From the NCBI GenBank assembly GCA_038527215.1, contig JBCBGC010000109.1, positions 1-29,142 of the forward strand: 29,142 nucleotides of DNA, read 5' to 3'. The notes beneath the pieces are model-generated. The model did not search any database and was not told the DNA's origin. It worked only from the letters and a program-made list of their open reading frames with translations. Each line of letters opens with the position of its first letter. Within the stretch, counting starts at the first letter, position 1. This DNA comes from JAWPMV01 sp038527215. GTDB lineage: Bacteria > Bacteroidota > Bacteroidia > J057. Shown piece by piece: positions 7,601 through 14,179 of the stretch. A program made the translations under genes and the position numbers.

Positions 7601-8730
7601 TACACGTAGCCGCCGATAATACAGCTACCCCCACTACCATTGTGTTGGTATTCAAAAATGGGCAGGGCTTCATTGCCAATAGGGGTGCCACTGGTACCGA
7701 AATACCAGGCAGAACCTTCCTTGATTGGCCAATAATAATTAGCGCCCGCGGAAAGTACATTGACCTCCTCGGTGGTTTGCTGGCCGACGTCTGCCAAAAA
7801 GATGCGGCCGGACACCGGGTCTTGGGACACGCCATAAGGGTTTCGCAAGCCCAGCGCATAAAATTCCTCCAAATATCCGCCATTGACATCCTGCCAGGGG
7901 TTGTCATTGGGGATAAAGTAATTAGCCGTAAAACTGTTATCGCCAATCCCACTGTGAAGGCTGGGTTGACGGCGAATGGCATGACTGGTGCTCGGGTTGC
8001 GATCCACGTCTATACGCAGGATTCCGCCAAACAGGCGTTTGTCGAGGTATTGGCTATTGTCATAGGAATTGTTGGACCCTCCTTCGTCTCCGGTACTGAT
8101 ATATAAGAAGCCGTCCTGTCCAAAAAAGAAGCCCCCACCATTGTGATAAAGGTTGCGATCCAGTTGTTGGATGAGCACCATTTCGCTATTGCCATCTGCC
8201 TCCATATCTCCGCTGCCGTTGGGAGAAACGGTAAAGCGTGAAATGCGAGAATAATCGTTAGATCCATCCTCGTATTGATAGAAGACATATACGTAATTGC
8301 TATCGATGTTGTATCTCGGGTGAAAAGCAAAACTGAGTACGCCACTCTCACCGTCGGTCCAGGTGCGACTGCTTAAATCCAGATAGACCGATTTGGAACC
8401 CACCGGACTTTTTTGGAAAGCCTGAATCCGCCCGGTTTTTTCAGCAATCAGGATGCGACCGCTTCCGGGTTCTTCCATGAGAAACATGGGAGACTCAAAG
8501 GTATGACTAGGAAAAGCTAGCTCTACCTGCCAGGCGCCACTGCCCACACCAGGCGTCCGGGGCGGGAAGTTGTTGTCCATAAAATCACCCACTGGGGTAG
8601 GGTTGTCTAACCCATACTCAGAGATGGCGAGTGGGACAAAGGCAGTCAGAGTAAGTAAAAGAAAGAGTAATAATCCGGTGGCGTTAGGGGGAGCAAGTTT
8701 GAAAAGGGAACGCTTATGCAGTCTGCTCAT
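4639..8730 (-). CDS. Secreted PQQ-type sugar dehydrogenase / dihaem cytochrome c / discoidin / PA14 fusion with T9SS sorting domain
   Basis: The 1363-residue protein has a hydrophobic export signal (about 16-37). Residues about 65-460 form a soluble glucose/sorbosone dehydrogenase-type six-bladed propeller (GRILIAEKTGRIQAF, LYHNGGGFFFGQDGFLYIS, EEFYALGLRNPYG). Residues about 470-795 carry two c-type haem motifs, CLSCH (617-621) and CASCH (698-702), with a possible axial Met in LAMPP (765), like the SO2930/HNE_0200 dihaem family often fused to this propeller. A discoidin-like domain (about 805-943), a PA14-like domain (about 1037-1160), an FN3-like stretch (1180-1275) and a T9SS C-terminal domain (1280-1363, LEAFPNPV, GIYFLVVED) follow. 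It should be exported through T9SS and oxidise sugars outside the outer membrane, passing electrons to its own haems. The substrate is unknown. Confidence 0.85.
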   Translation of the reverse strand: MSRLHKRSLFKLAPPNATGLLLFLLLTLTAFVPLAISEYGLDNPTPVGDFMDNNFPPRTPGVGSGAWQVELAFPSHTFESPMFLMEEPGSGRILIAEKTGRIQAFQKSPVGSKSVYLDLSSRTWTDGESGVLSFAFHPRYNIDSNYVYVFYQYEDGSNDYSRISRFTVSPNGSGDMEADGNSEMVLIQQLDRNLYHNGGGFFFGQDGFLYISTGDEGGSNNSYDNSQYLDKRLFGGILRIDVDRNPSTSHAIRRQPSLHSGIGDNSFTANYFIPNDNPWQDVNGGYLEEFYALGLRNPYGVSQDPVSGRIFLADVGQQTTEEVNVLSAGANYYWPIKEGSAWYFGTSGTPIGNEALPIFEYQHNGSGGSCIIGGYVYRGSEHPDLYGKYIFGDNGSKRLWALTYDAGGNHTVELLMTLPFSSQFYSLSGFGVDGDGELYIMKFNGNNSSGGEIYKLTRQNQGAVEPPTLLSQTGAFSNLNNMQPEDYLIPFELNMPFYSDAAKKYRWFTVPNNGNYASDGTQIDNSANGDWDYPNGSVLVKHFEIQTDENDATSKRKLETRFMIKGDDGKFYGVTYRWNDAQTDATLLTDSRTDTFAIQTSTGPQTLTWYYPSRGECLSCHNEVTGGVLGPKASQLNSDAFYEISGRTANQLKTYMYIDLLENPIDTNNLAGLLTSAPPNSTDFTLEEEVMSYLDANCASCHRPGTGVQADFDAQLSTPLDQKDIVYGAARKDMGKPGSQIVVPGDLEHSVLYQRMKLVHSELAMPPVGKNNVDEYGLTLMENWIMSLDPDFATQGCNNQVNPADMSIHYVDSEETNGENAPASNAIDGDANTYWHTEWQNSSPPPPHDLQINLGAVRSVNQISYLPRAGGANGTIRDYEIYLSMDGSSWGSPVASGTWGGGASERFVSFAAQNASYVRLLALSEINGNNWTSVAEFRVYEGGCNKKGQSIQFADIDHQPASVANISLTATATSTLPVNFEVVSGPATLGANNLLDFTGSEGLVVIRATQDGDSDYNAAEPVERSFRIIPNGSGNGTGLRGEYYNNDDLSDLRFARTDAQIDFYWGAGAPDAGMSGDTYSVLWKGKIESPVSDTVHFVTRTDDGVRLWVNNQLLIDAWQDQSATQHSGKLFMNAGAQVPIRVEFYEKGVYAEASLSWFSNDIPQEIVPQAFLYPDVVFPAELLEFNAVVEDGQVLLDWKTAQEENVSHFTVERSEDGSVFSDLLDVAAVGSSRVVQSYNATDIAPMPGTSYYRLRTIDFDGAFDFSPTVEVTIEDQNLFLQLEAFPNPVGQRGELTVRLKSNEDRSLRVRMVSTTGQTVQELTHQMNGTESQLRLSRKGLSEGIYFLVVEDEAFRKVQRIWLR

Positions 8731-8797
8731 GGGTTTTTACATACGGTAACCGGGGGAATGAATGATACAAGAGGTGTATAAGTTTTAAATGGTGAAC

Positions 8798-8805
8798 CAA
8801 AGATA
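8798..8805 (-). promoter_or_regulatory. Second -7 box candidate, TATCTTTG
   Basis: On the minus strand, TATCTTTG matches the Bacteroidota -7 consensus TAnnTTTG exactly, 68 bp before the ATG of the mosaic exoprotein gene. No TTTG lies at the expected -33 spacing, so it is weaker than the promoter at 8892-8923. Confidence 0.3.
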
Positions 8806-8891
8806 CGTGCGAATGCCCTACGATAATTTGAGGGATCACACATTTCTACAGGTAAAGAAAGGATTTGGGAAAACTTGTCTGTATTTAAGGC

Positions 8892-8923
8892 CAAATTTAG
8901 GCTTTTGATATTTTACGAACAAA
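8892..8923 (-). promoter_or_regulatory. Bacteroidota-type promoter for the mosaic exoprotein gene
   Basis: On the minus strand, TTTG (8923-8920), exactly 20 nt, then TAAATTTG (8899-8892) matches the Bacteroidota vegetative promoter consensus TTTG-N19-21-TAnnTTTG. Transcription would start near 8885, giving a leader of about 155 nt. The surrounding 8731-9031 gap is otherwise AT-rich, with no ORF and no clear terminator for the gene ending at 9032. Confidence 0.6.
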
Positions 8924-9031
8924 ATTATTCGCTATTCAAGCTAAAATATACGAAAATAATTTGATTGAATGATTAATTAATAAAAATAATTCAGGCGTAA
9001 GAAATGAAAGGAAAGCGTCAAAAAATGGTTA

Positions 9032-9934
9032 TTAGCTGGCGTAAATCTTATCCATCAGCTCTGAAATCTTAGCCAGGCGCTTTCGATCGCCTCCAGGGAC
9101 CTCGGCAGAGCCCCATCCCTGATAGCCTACCTCAGCCAGCCCCCAGTTTAAGCCAGGCCAGTCCACATCCCCTTCGGTAAGTTCTACCTGGAAACCCTTC
9201 CAAATGCCCTCGTCCCGCATTTTTTTCAAGCTATACTCCTTAATATCAATTTTGAGAATGCGGTGTTGGAGAATCTCCACCCAATGGAGCGGCCATCCAT
9301 AGCGCAAGAGGTTTCCTACATCCAGGTACCAGCCGATCATATCCGAATCGAACTGGTTCAGGTAGTGGAGAGCTTCTACCGGGCTGAGCAGGAAGTTGTT
9401 CCAGACATTTTCGAGGGCAAGCTTTACGCCCGTCTTCTCCGCAGTCGGTAGGACTTTTTTAATTTCTTCGATGGACCGATCCCAGGCTTGCTGGTAACTG
9501 ACTTGCTCTTTTACCACCCCAGGGACGACCAGGACGGTGGTCCCCCCCATTTCTTTTGTGTCTTTGAGGGCTTGAATGATGGAATCTGTACAGGCTTTTC
9601 GCACTTCCGGGTCTGGATCGGAAAGCGGCTTTTTCCAATGCAGGGAGTTGACCACGCCCGGCAGTTCAATGCCGCTTTTGTCCCGGGCCTTTAGGATATC
9701 CTTCAACTCGAATCCATTCGGACTGTCCATTTCTACCCCGTCAAACCCCAGGTCTTTTACCAGGAGAAATTTATCTAGTAAACTGAGATCCTCCTTGATC
9801 ATCCCATATTTCAGGCTTTTTTTGATCAGGGGACGGGAGCCGGTAGGGGAGGCCCAGCCCAGGGAAGGCTGTAGCATCCCAGCCGCCAAAGCCAGGGAAG
9901 AGGTTTTGAGGAAACTACGTCGGTCTTGATTCAT
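9032..9934 (-). CDS. Tat-exported sugar phosphate isomerase/epimerase-like TIM barrel
   Basis: This 300-residue protein starts with a twin-arginine signal (DRRSFLKTSSLALAAGML), cut near residue 28. The remainder fits the xylose isomerase-like TIM barrel (PF01261): LLVKDLGFDGVEMDSPNG early, ALENVWNN, WYLDVGNLLRYG, LKIDIKEY and a late AEVPGGDR. The acidic residues in these motifs are the usual metal/substrate ligands of the family. It is the second gene of a two-gene operon, 8 bp after the Tat-exported Gfo/Idh/MocA oxidoreductase. Periplasmic TIM-barrel/oxidoreductase pairs like this are frequent in Bacteroidota and are linked to keto-sugar and glycoside chemistry; the exact substrate cannot be read here. 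Confidence 0.82.
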   Translation of the reverse strand: MNQDRRSFLKTSSLALAAGMLQPSLGWASPTGSRPLIKKSLKYGMIKEDLSLLDKFLLVKDLGFDGVEMDSPNGFELKDILKARDKSGIELPGVVNSLHWKKPLSDPDPEVRKACTDSIIQALKDTKEMGGTTVLVVPGVVKEQVSYQQAWDRSIEEIKKVLPTAEKTGVKLALENVWNNFLLSPVEALHYLNQFDSDMIGWYLDVGNLLRYGWPLHWVEILQHRILKIDIKEYSLKKMRDEGIWKGFQVELTEGDVDWPGLNWGLAEVGYQGWGSAEVPGGDRKRLAKISELMDKIYAS

Positions 9935-9942
9935 GTCGGGAC

Positions 9943-11256
9943 TTATTTAAAGGCCGTGATACCGGGTTTGGCAATAGGAGCATTTTCCCAGGCCAGATCC
10001 CAATTATAGGCATCTATGTCTGGACCCAGGACCTCTTTAGAGGCCAATACTTCTTCTTTGGTAATCGCTTGTCCGGTATATGCTACCATCCGTCCCCATA
10101 AGGCCAGCAAGGTACTATTGGCCATCCATTCGCCATCGTTGATGGGCTCTCCTTTACGGATGGCTGCAAACAATTCATCGTGCTCGGTTTGGTACATGTC
10201 ATTGACGTCGCCTCGATACCGCCATACCTTCTTGCCATCCAGATCGAAGATTTCATGCTTCCTCCGGTTGCAATCAATCAGGCAGCTGCCTTTGGTGCCC
10301 AGAATTTCCAGGTGATAGGCGCGGGTGGTATCTTTTTGCTGGCGGCTAAAATGAAAGCCCTTGGCTCCGCTATCGAAGTCATAGGAAATCGCAAAGTGAT
10401 CATAGACATTGCCGTAGATTTCTTCCACCCTGCGCTGCCGGCCCCCGGTTCCCATGGCACGAACAGGCATTTCGTTGCCCAGGGCCCAAACCATCATGTC
10501 CAGGCTGTGGATGGCTTGCTCTGCAATATGATCTCCTGACAGCCAATTATGGTATAACCAGTTACGGAGCTTGTACTCCATATCGGTCCAGCCTTGTTGC
10601 CGTTCCTTATGCCAGAGGTAATGGGTATTATAGGTATTATAAACGGCCCTCACCTGCCCGATTTCTCCTTCCAAAATGCGCTGGAAAGTCTCGCGTTTAG
10701 GAAAATGATAGCGCCAGCAAAAGCCAGACATAAGGGAAAGGTTCTTTTCTTTCGCCATGCGGGCTGCCTGGTAGATTTTCTGGAGACCGGGTACATCTAC
10801 GGCCATGGGCTTTTCGCAGAAGACATGTTTTCCAGCTTGGATGGCAGCGGTCAGGTGATCGGGCCGAAAACAAGGTGGCGTGGCGAGCAGCACGACATCT
10901 ACCCCAGAGTCGATCACCTTTTGATAGGCATCAAAGCCCACGTACTGGTGTTCAGGACTAACCTTGACCTTGTCAGGATGTACGTCCGCCAGATTTTTGA
11001 GGGAGCTTTGCAGGCGATCCTCAAAAGCATCTCCCATGGCGTGGAGGACTACATTTGTATCAGCGGCCAGCGCCTGATTTGCCGCACCTGAACCTCGGCC
11101 CCCACAGCCTATCAGACCGACTTTTATGGTGTCCTGGTTGGTGGCAAAAGCCCCCTTGGGAAAGAGCAGATTTAAGCCTACAGTGCCTCCTACGACGGCA
11201 GTACTGGTAGATTTTACAAATTCTCTGCGGCTGGTTTTATTTCCTTTATTTGACAT
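9943..11256 (-). CDS. Tat-exported Gfo/Idh/MocA-family oxidoreductase
   Basis: The 437-residue protein has a twin-arginine signal (TSRREFVKSTSTAVVGGTVG) and a Rossmann dinucleotide motif, VGLIGCGGRGSGAA, at about residue 46. The family hallmark FCEKPMA follows near residue 148, where the Lys is the usual catalytic or substrate-contacting residue. The C-terminal half (GDHIAEQAIHSLDMMVWALG, GTKGSCLIDCN) fits the Gfo/Idh/MocA substrate domain. The cofactor would be NAD(P), carried in folded form through Tat. Some Tat-type family members are GH109 glycosidases, but the present sequence is closer in feel to generic keto-sugar dehydrogenases. It heads an operon with the TIM-barrel gene. No consensus promoter was found between it and the divergent E1 gene. 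Confidence 0.85.
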   Translation of the reverse strand: MSNKGNKTSRREFVKSTSTAVVGGTVGLNLLFPKGAFATNQDTIKVGLIGCGGRGSGAANQALAADTNVVLHAMGDAFEDRLQSSLKNLADVHPDKVKVSPEHQYVGFDAYQKVIDSGVDVVLLATPPCFRPDHLTAAIQAGKHVFCEKPMAVDVPGLQKIYQAARMAKEKNLSLMSGFCWRYHFPKRETFQRILEGEIGQVRAVYNTYNTHYLWHKERQQGWTDMEYKLRNWLYHNWLSGDHIAEQAIHSLDMMVWALGNEMPVRAMGTGGRQRRVEEIYGNVYDHFAISYDFDSGAKGFHFSRQQKDTTRAYHLEILGTKGSCLIDCNRRKHEIFDLDGKKVWRYRGDVNDMYQTEHDELFAAIRKGEPINDGEWMANSTLLALWGRMVAYTGQAITKEEVLASKEVLGPDIDAYNWDLAWENAPIAKPGITAFK

Positions 11257-11420
11257 CTGAGTAGTAGTTATGAGAAATGCATTTTGGTCAATAGGAAAGC
11301 TACTGATTCACCCCCTTTTTTCAAAACTCAGACGAAAAGCCAAGCATCAATGGCCGAATTTCTCTACCTTATAGAAAGCCGTGAGTTATCAACAGTCGGC
11401 ATGAATTGTGGCCTGGGCTG

Positions 11421-11450
11421 TTGAACCCCCTCAAATAAATAGTTATCTTG
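11421..11450 (+). promoter_or_regulatory. Bacteroidota-type promoter that decides the E1 start
   Basis: TTG (11421-11423), exactly 20 nt, then TATCTTG (11444-11450) is close to TTTG-N20-TAnnTTTG, lacking one T of the -7 box. The transcript would begin around 11456-11458, only about 10 nt before the ATG at 11468. This makes the upstream GTG at 11408 unusable as a start and implies a near-leaderless mRNA. Confidence 0.5.
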
Positions 11451-11467
11451 CGGCTTATATCTTCGCT

Positions 11468-13885
11468 ATGGATTTGAAGCCCCACGAGTATTTGAAAGAT
11501 GGTCCGGTGCTATACACGACCAAAGAGATCATTGAAGACTATCGGCTCGCATATCGCAGTCGACAGGTAAGTTTGATAGGCAGGAAAGAGGTGCTCACTG
11601 GTAAGGCTAAGTTTGGGATTTTTGGGGGAGGAAAAGAGATTCCTCAGATTGCCATGGCCAAGGTTTTCCGGGCAGGGGACATTCGCTCAGGTTATTATCG
11701 AGACCAGACCTTTGCTTTTGCCTCGGACATGTCAACCATCCATCAGTTTTTTGCTCAGCTCTATGCCCATCCAGATGTTGAAGCCGATCCATTTTCCGGA
11801 GGCCGACAAATGAATGCCCACTTTGGCACCCGGGTCCTCAACGAGGACGGGAGCTGGAAAGACCTCAGTCAAGAGTTATACTCTAGTGCTGATTCAGCGC
11901 CTACGGCCTCACAAATGACCCGTATGGTGGGGCTGGTACAAGCGTCTGCCTTGTATAGAAAAAATAAAAATCTCTCTACCTATACCCATTTTTCCAAACA
12001 CGGGAACGAGGTCGTATTCGGAACAATAGGTAATGCCAGCTGCGCTGAGGGGCAGTTTTGGGAAGCGATCAATGCCATGGGGGTCATTCAGGGACCGCTG
12101 ATTATGTCCATCTGGGACGATGATTACGGCATCTCTGTACCTAACGAGTTTCAGCATACCAAGAACAACCTATTTGAAATGCTCTCCGGTTTTCAGCGGA
12201 ATGAGCAGCAGCGGGGCTACGAAATCTTCCAGGTGAAGGCCTGGGATTATGTCCGGTTGATTCAGGTATACCGGGAGGCCGCTAAGCTGGCCCGTGATGA
12301 GCATATCCCTTGTATCATCCACGTGGATGAGGTTACCCAGCCACAAGGGCATTCTACCTCCGGTAGCCATGAGCGCTACAAAAGTGAAGAACGCCTGGCC
12401 TGGGAAAAAGAGTGGGATTGCCTGGCACAGCTTCGCACCTACCTCTTGGATAAAGGCTATGCTACAGAGGAAGAACTCCTGGCCTGGGAAAAAGAGGATC
12501 GGATAGCGGTCCGTAAAATCAAAAATGAAGCCTGGGGTGCGTTCATTAATCCCATTAAATCAGAAGCTGCTGAGCTGATGGATATGCTCAGCCAATTGGC
12601 TGAGGCCACAGGTACCCAGGCATTGTTGGAAAATCTGGTAGATGAACTTCGTCGCAGCTTAGAACCCAACCGCCGAGAGTTAATGGCGGTATCTCACAAA
12701 GCCCTCATTGCCTTACGCGATAAATCCCATCCTTTCATTGAGCAGCTGAAGGATTGGCGGAAAACCAAATTCCAGGATGGGGAAGAGCGGTATAATACCT
12801 TCCTCTACAGTGAGGGGCAGGAATCTCCCTTTACCGTACAAGAAGTCCGACCTCAATATCCAGCCGAACCCGAAATGGTGCCCGGCTTCGATATCCTGAA
12901 TCGTGCTTTCGATGTCTATTTTGACCGGGACCCGCTGGTTGTGGCTTTTGGGGAGGATGTCGGACAACTAGGCGATGTCAATCAGGGCATGGCTGGTTTG
13001 CAGAAAAAATATGGCAAGGACCGGATCATGGATACCGGCATTCGGGAAAATACCATCATGGGCCAGGCCATTGGATTGGCTATGCGTGGTTTCCGCCCGA
13101 TCGGCGAAATTCAGTATCTGGACTATTTCATTTATGGGCTGCAACCCTTGTCCGATGACCTGGCTACCCTGCGGTATCGGACCAGCAACGGCCAAAAAGC
13201 CCCGGCGATCATTCGTACCAGAGGGCACCGCCTGGAAGGGATTTGGCATGCAGGCTCTCCCATGGGCATGCTCATTCATGCCTTAAGAGGCATGCACGTA
13301 TGTGTGCCCCGAAACATGACGCAGGCTGCTGGTTTTTATAATACCCTCCTCCAGGGAGATGATCCGGCGGTGGTGGTAGAAGTCCTAAACGGATATAGAC
13401 TGAAAGAACCCCTTCCTTCCAATATTGGTACCTATTGTGTACCGCTGGGGCAGCCGGAAGTACTCCGGGCGGGGACCGATGTTACCCTGGTAACCTATGG
13501 TGCCTGTTGCCGCATTGCGCTGGCTGCGGCGAACCAACTTGCGAGCCTGGGTATTGAGGTAGAAGTCATTGACGTACAGACGCTCTTACCCTTCGATATC
13601 AACCACGATATCGTCCGATCGCTGGCCAAGACCAATCGTCTGCTGTGCCTGGATGAGGACGTACCTGGCGGGGCCAGTGCGTTCATGATGCAGCAGATTT
13701 TGGAGGAACAGGGAGGCTATGAATTATTAGATTCGGCTCCGGTGTCTCATACTTCTCAGGCCCACCGGCCTGCTTTTGGAGATGACGGAGACTACTGGTC
13801 TAAACCACAAGTAGAAAGCGTGGTGGAGGCTGTATATGAAATCATGCAGGAAGCTGATCCTCAGGCTTTCCCAGATATATTCTAG
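11468..13885 (+). CDS. Fused E1 alpha/beta 2-oxoacid (branched-chain-type) dehydrogenase
   Basis: The ATG at 11468 gives 805 residues starting MDLKPHEYLK, the beginning usual in Bacteroidota homologues; the longer frame from GTG 11408 adds an unlikely 20-residue extension with a promoter inside it. Residues about 1-400 are the E1 alpha part: GRKEVLTGKAKFGIFGGGKE, SGYYRDQT and the thiamine-diphosphate loop GNASCAEGQFWEAIN (from about 188). Residues about 470-805 are the E1 beta part: VVAFGEDVGQLGDVNQG, DTGIRENTIMGQAIGLAMRG, ending in the usual transketolase C-terminal domain (DEDVPGGASAFMM). It decarboxylates 2-oxoacids, most likely branched-chain or pyruvate-like, handing acyl groups to an E2 lipoyl protein encoded elsewhere. 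A strong terminator follows. Confidence 0.87.
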   Translation: MDLKPHEYLKDGPVLYTTKEIIEDYRLAYRSRQVSLIGRKEVLTGKAKFGIFGGGKEIPQIAMAKVFRAGDIRSGYYRDQTFAFASDMSTIHQFFAQLYAHPDVEADPFSGGRQMNAHFGTRVLNEDGSWKDLSQELYSSADSAPTASQMTRMVGLVQASALYRKNKNLSTYTHFSKHGNEVVFGTIGNASCAEGQFWEAINAMGVIQGPLIMSIWDDDYGISVPNEFQHTKNNLFEMLSGFQRNEQQRGYEIFQVKAWDYVRLIQVYREAAKLARDEHIPCIIHVDEVTQPQGHSTSGSHERYKSEERLAWEKEWDCLAQLRTYLLDKGYATEEELLAWEKEDRIAVRKIKNEAWGAFINPIKSEAAELMDMLSQLAEATGTQALLENLVDELRRSLEPNRRELMAVSHKALIALRDKSHPFIEQLKDWRKTKFQDGEERYNTFLYSEGQESPFTVQEVRPQYPAEPEMVPGFDILNRAFDVYFDRDPLVVAFGEDVGQLGDVNQGMAGLQKKYGKDRIMDTGIRENTIMGQAIGLAMRGFRPIGEIQYLDYFIYGLQPLSDDLATLRYRTSNGQKAPAIIRTRGHRLEGIWHAGSPMGMLIHALRGMHVCVPRNMTQAAGFYNTLLQGDDPAVVVEVLNGYRLKEPLPSNIGTYCVPLGQPEVLRAGTDVTLVTYGACCRIALAAANQLASLGIEVEVIDVQTLLPFDINHDIVRSLAKTNRLLCLDEDVPGGASAFMMQQILEEQGGYELLDSAPVSHTSQAHRPAFGDDGDYWSKPQVESVVEAVYEIMQEADPQAFPDIF

Positions 13886-13899
13886 CGAAAGTTTATGTT

Positions 13900-13938
13900 A
13901 CAAACGCCCGCCTTTTGCTCCAAAAGGCGGGCGTTTGT
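13900..13938 (+). terminator. Perfect 18-bp hairpin terminator after E1
   Basis: Arms 13900-13917 and 13921-13938 are perfectly complementary with a 3-nt loop (CTC). The GC-rich part, CGCCCGCC/GGCGGGCG, is followed by TTTGT. It begins 15 bp after the E1 stop. There is only a short T run, but the A-rich 5' arm gives T-rich sequence on the other strand, so it could act in both directions. Confidence 0.75.
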
Positions 13939-14179
13939 CATCCCTAAACTCCTTTTTCCCTTACTTTTACAAAAAATCTCCTACATATTAGGGAAATCCT
14001 ATGAGAAACAATCGTTACTTTTAGAAGGCTTATGCAAGTATGGAAGAATCTAATACTAAGCCCCGCTTAGCCTCGGTCATCTCGGGCATGATTTCCATAG
14101 CTTGAAAAAAGTGCTTAGGGTTTGGGTGCCTCCCGTTTTCCCGACTCAAACCCGGTCAACATGAAAAGGATTAAGCTTG
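13939..14179 (+). other. Intergenic leader of the transmembrane AraC gene, with a 9-residue upstream ORF
   Basis: No gene is supported in this gap. Two TACTTTTA boxes each resemble the -7 consensus at 7 of 8 positions but lack a spaced -33 box. A short ORF, ATG 14161 to TAG 14190 (MKRIKLDAS), overlaps the start of the AraC gene in another frame and could couple translation. Confidence 0.3.

Noticed and set aside
7501..8106. 201-codon plus-strand frame (and 6868-7419) opposite the mosaic exoprotein
   Set aside because: Antisense of the conserved propeller and cytochrome domains; no independent support.
11408..11467. GTG-started 20-residue N-terminal extension of E1
   Set aside because: It is not typical of the family, and the best promoter lies within it; ATG 11468 fits better.
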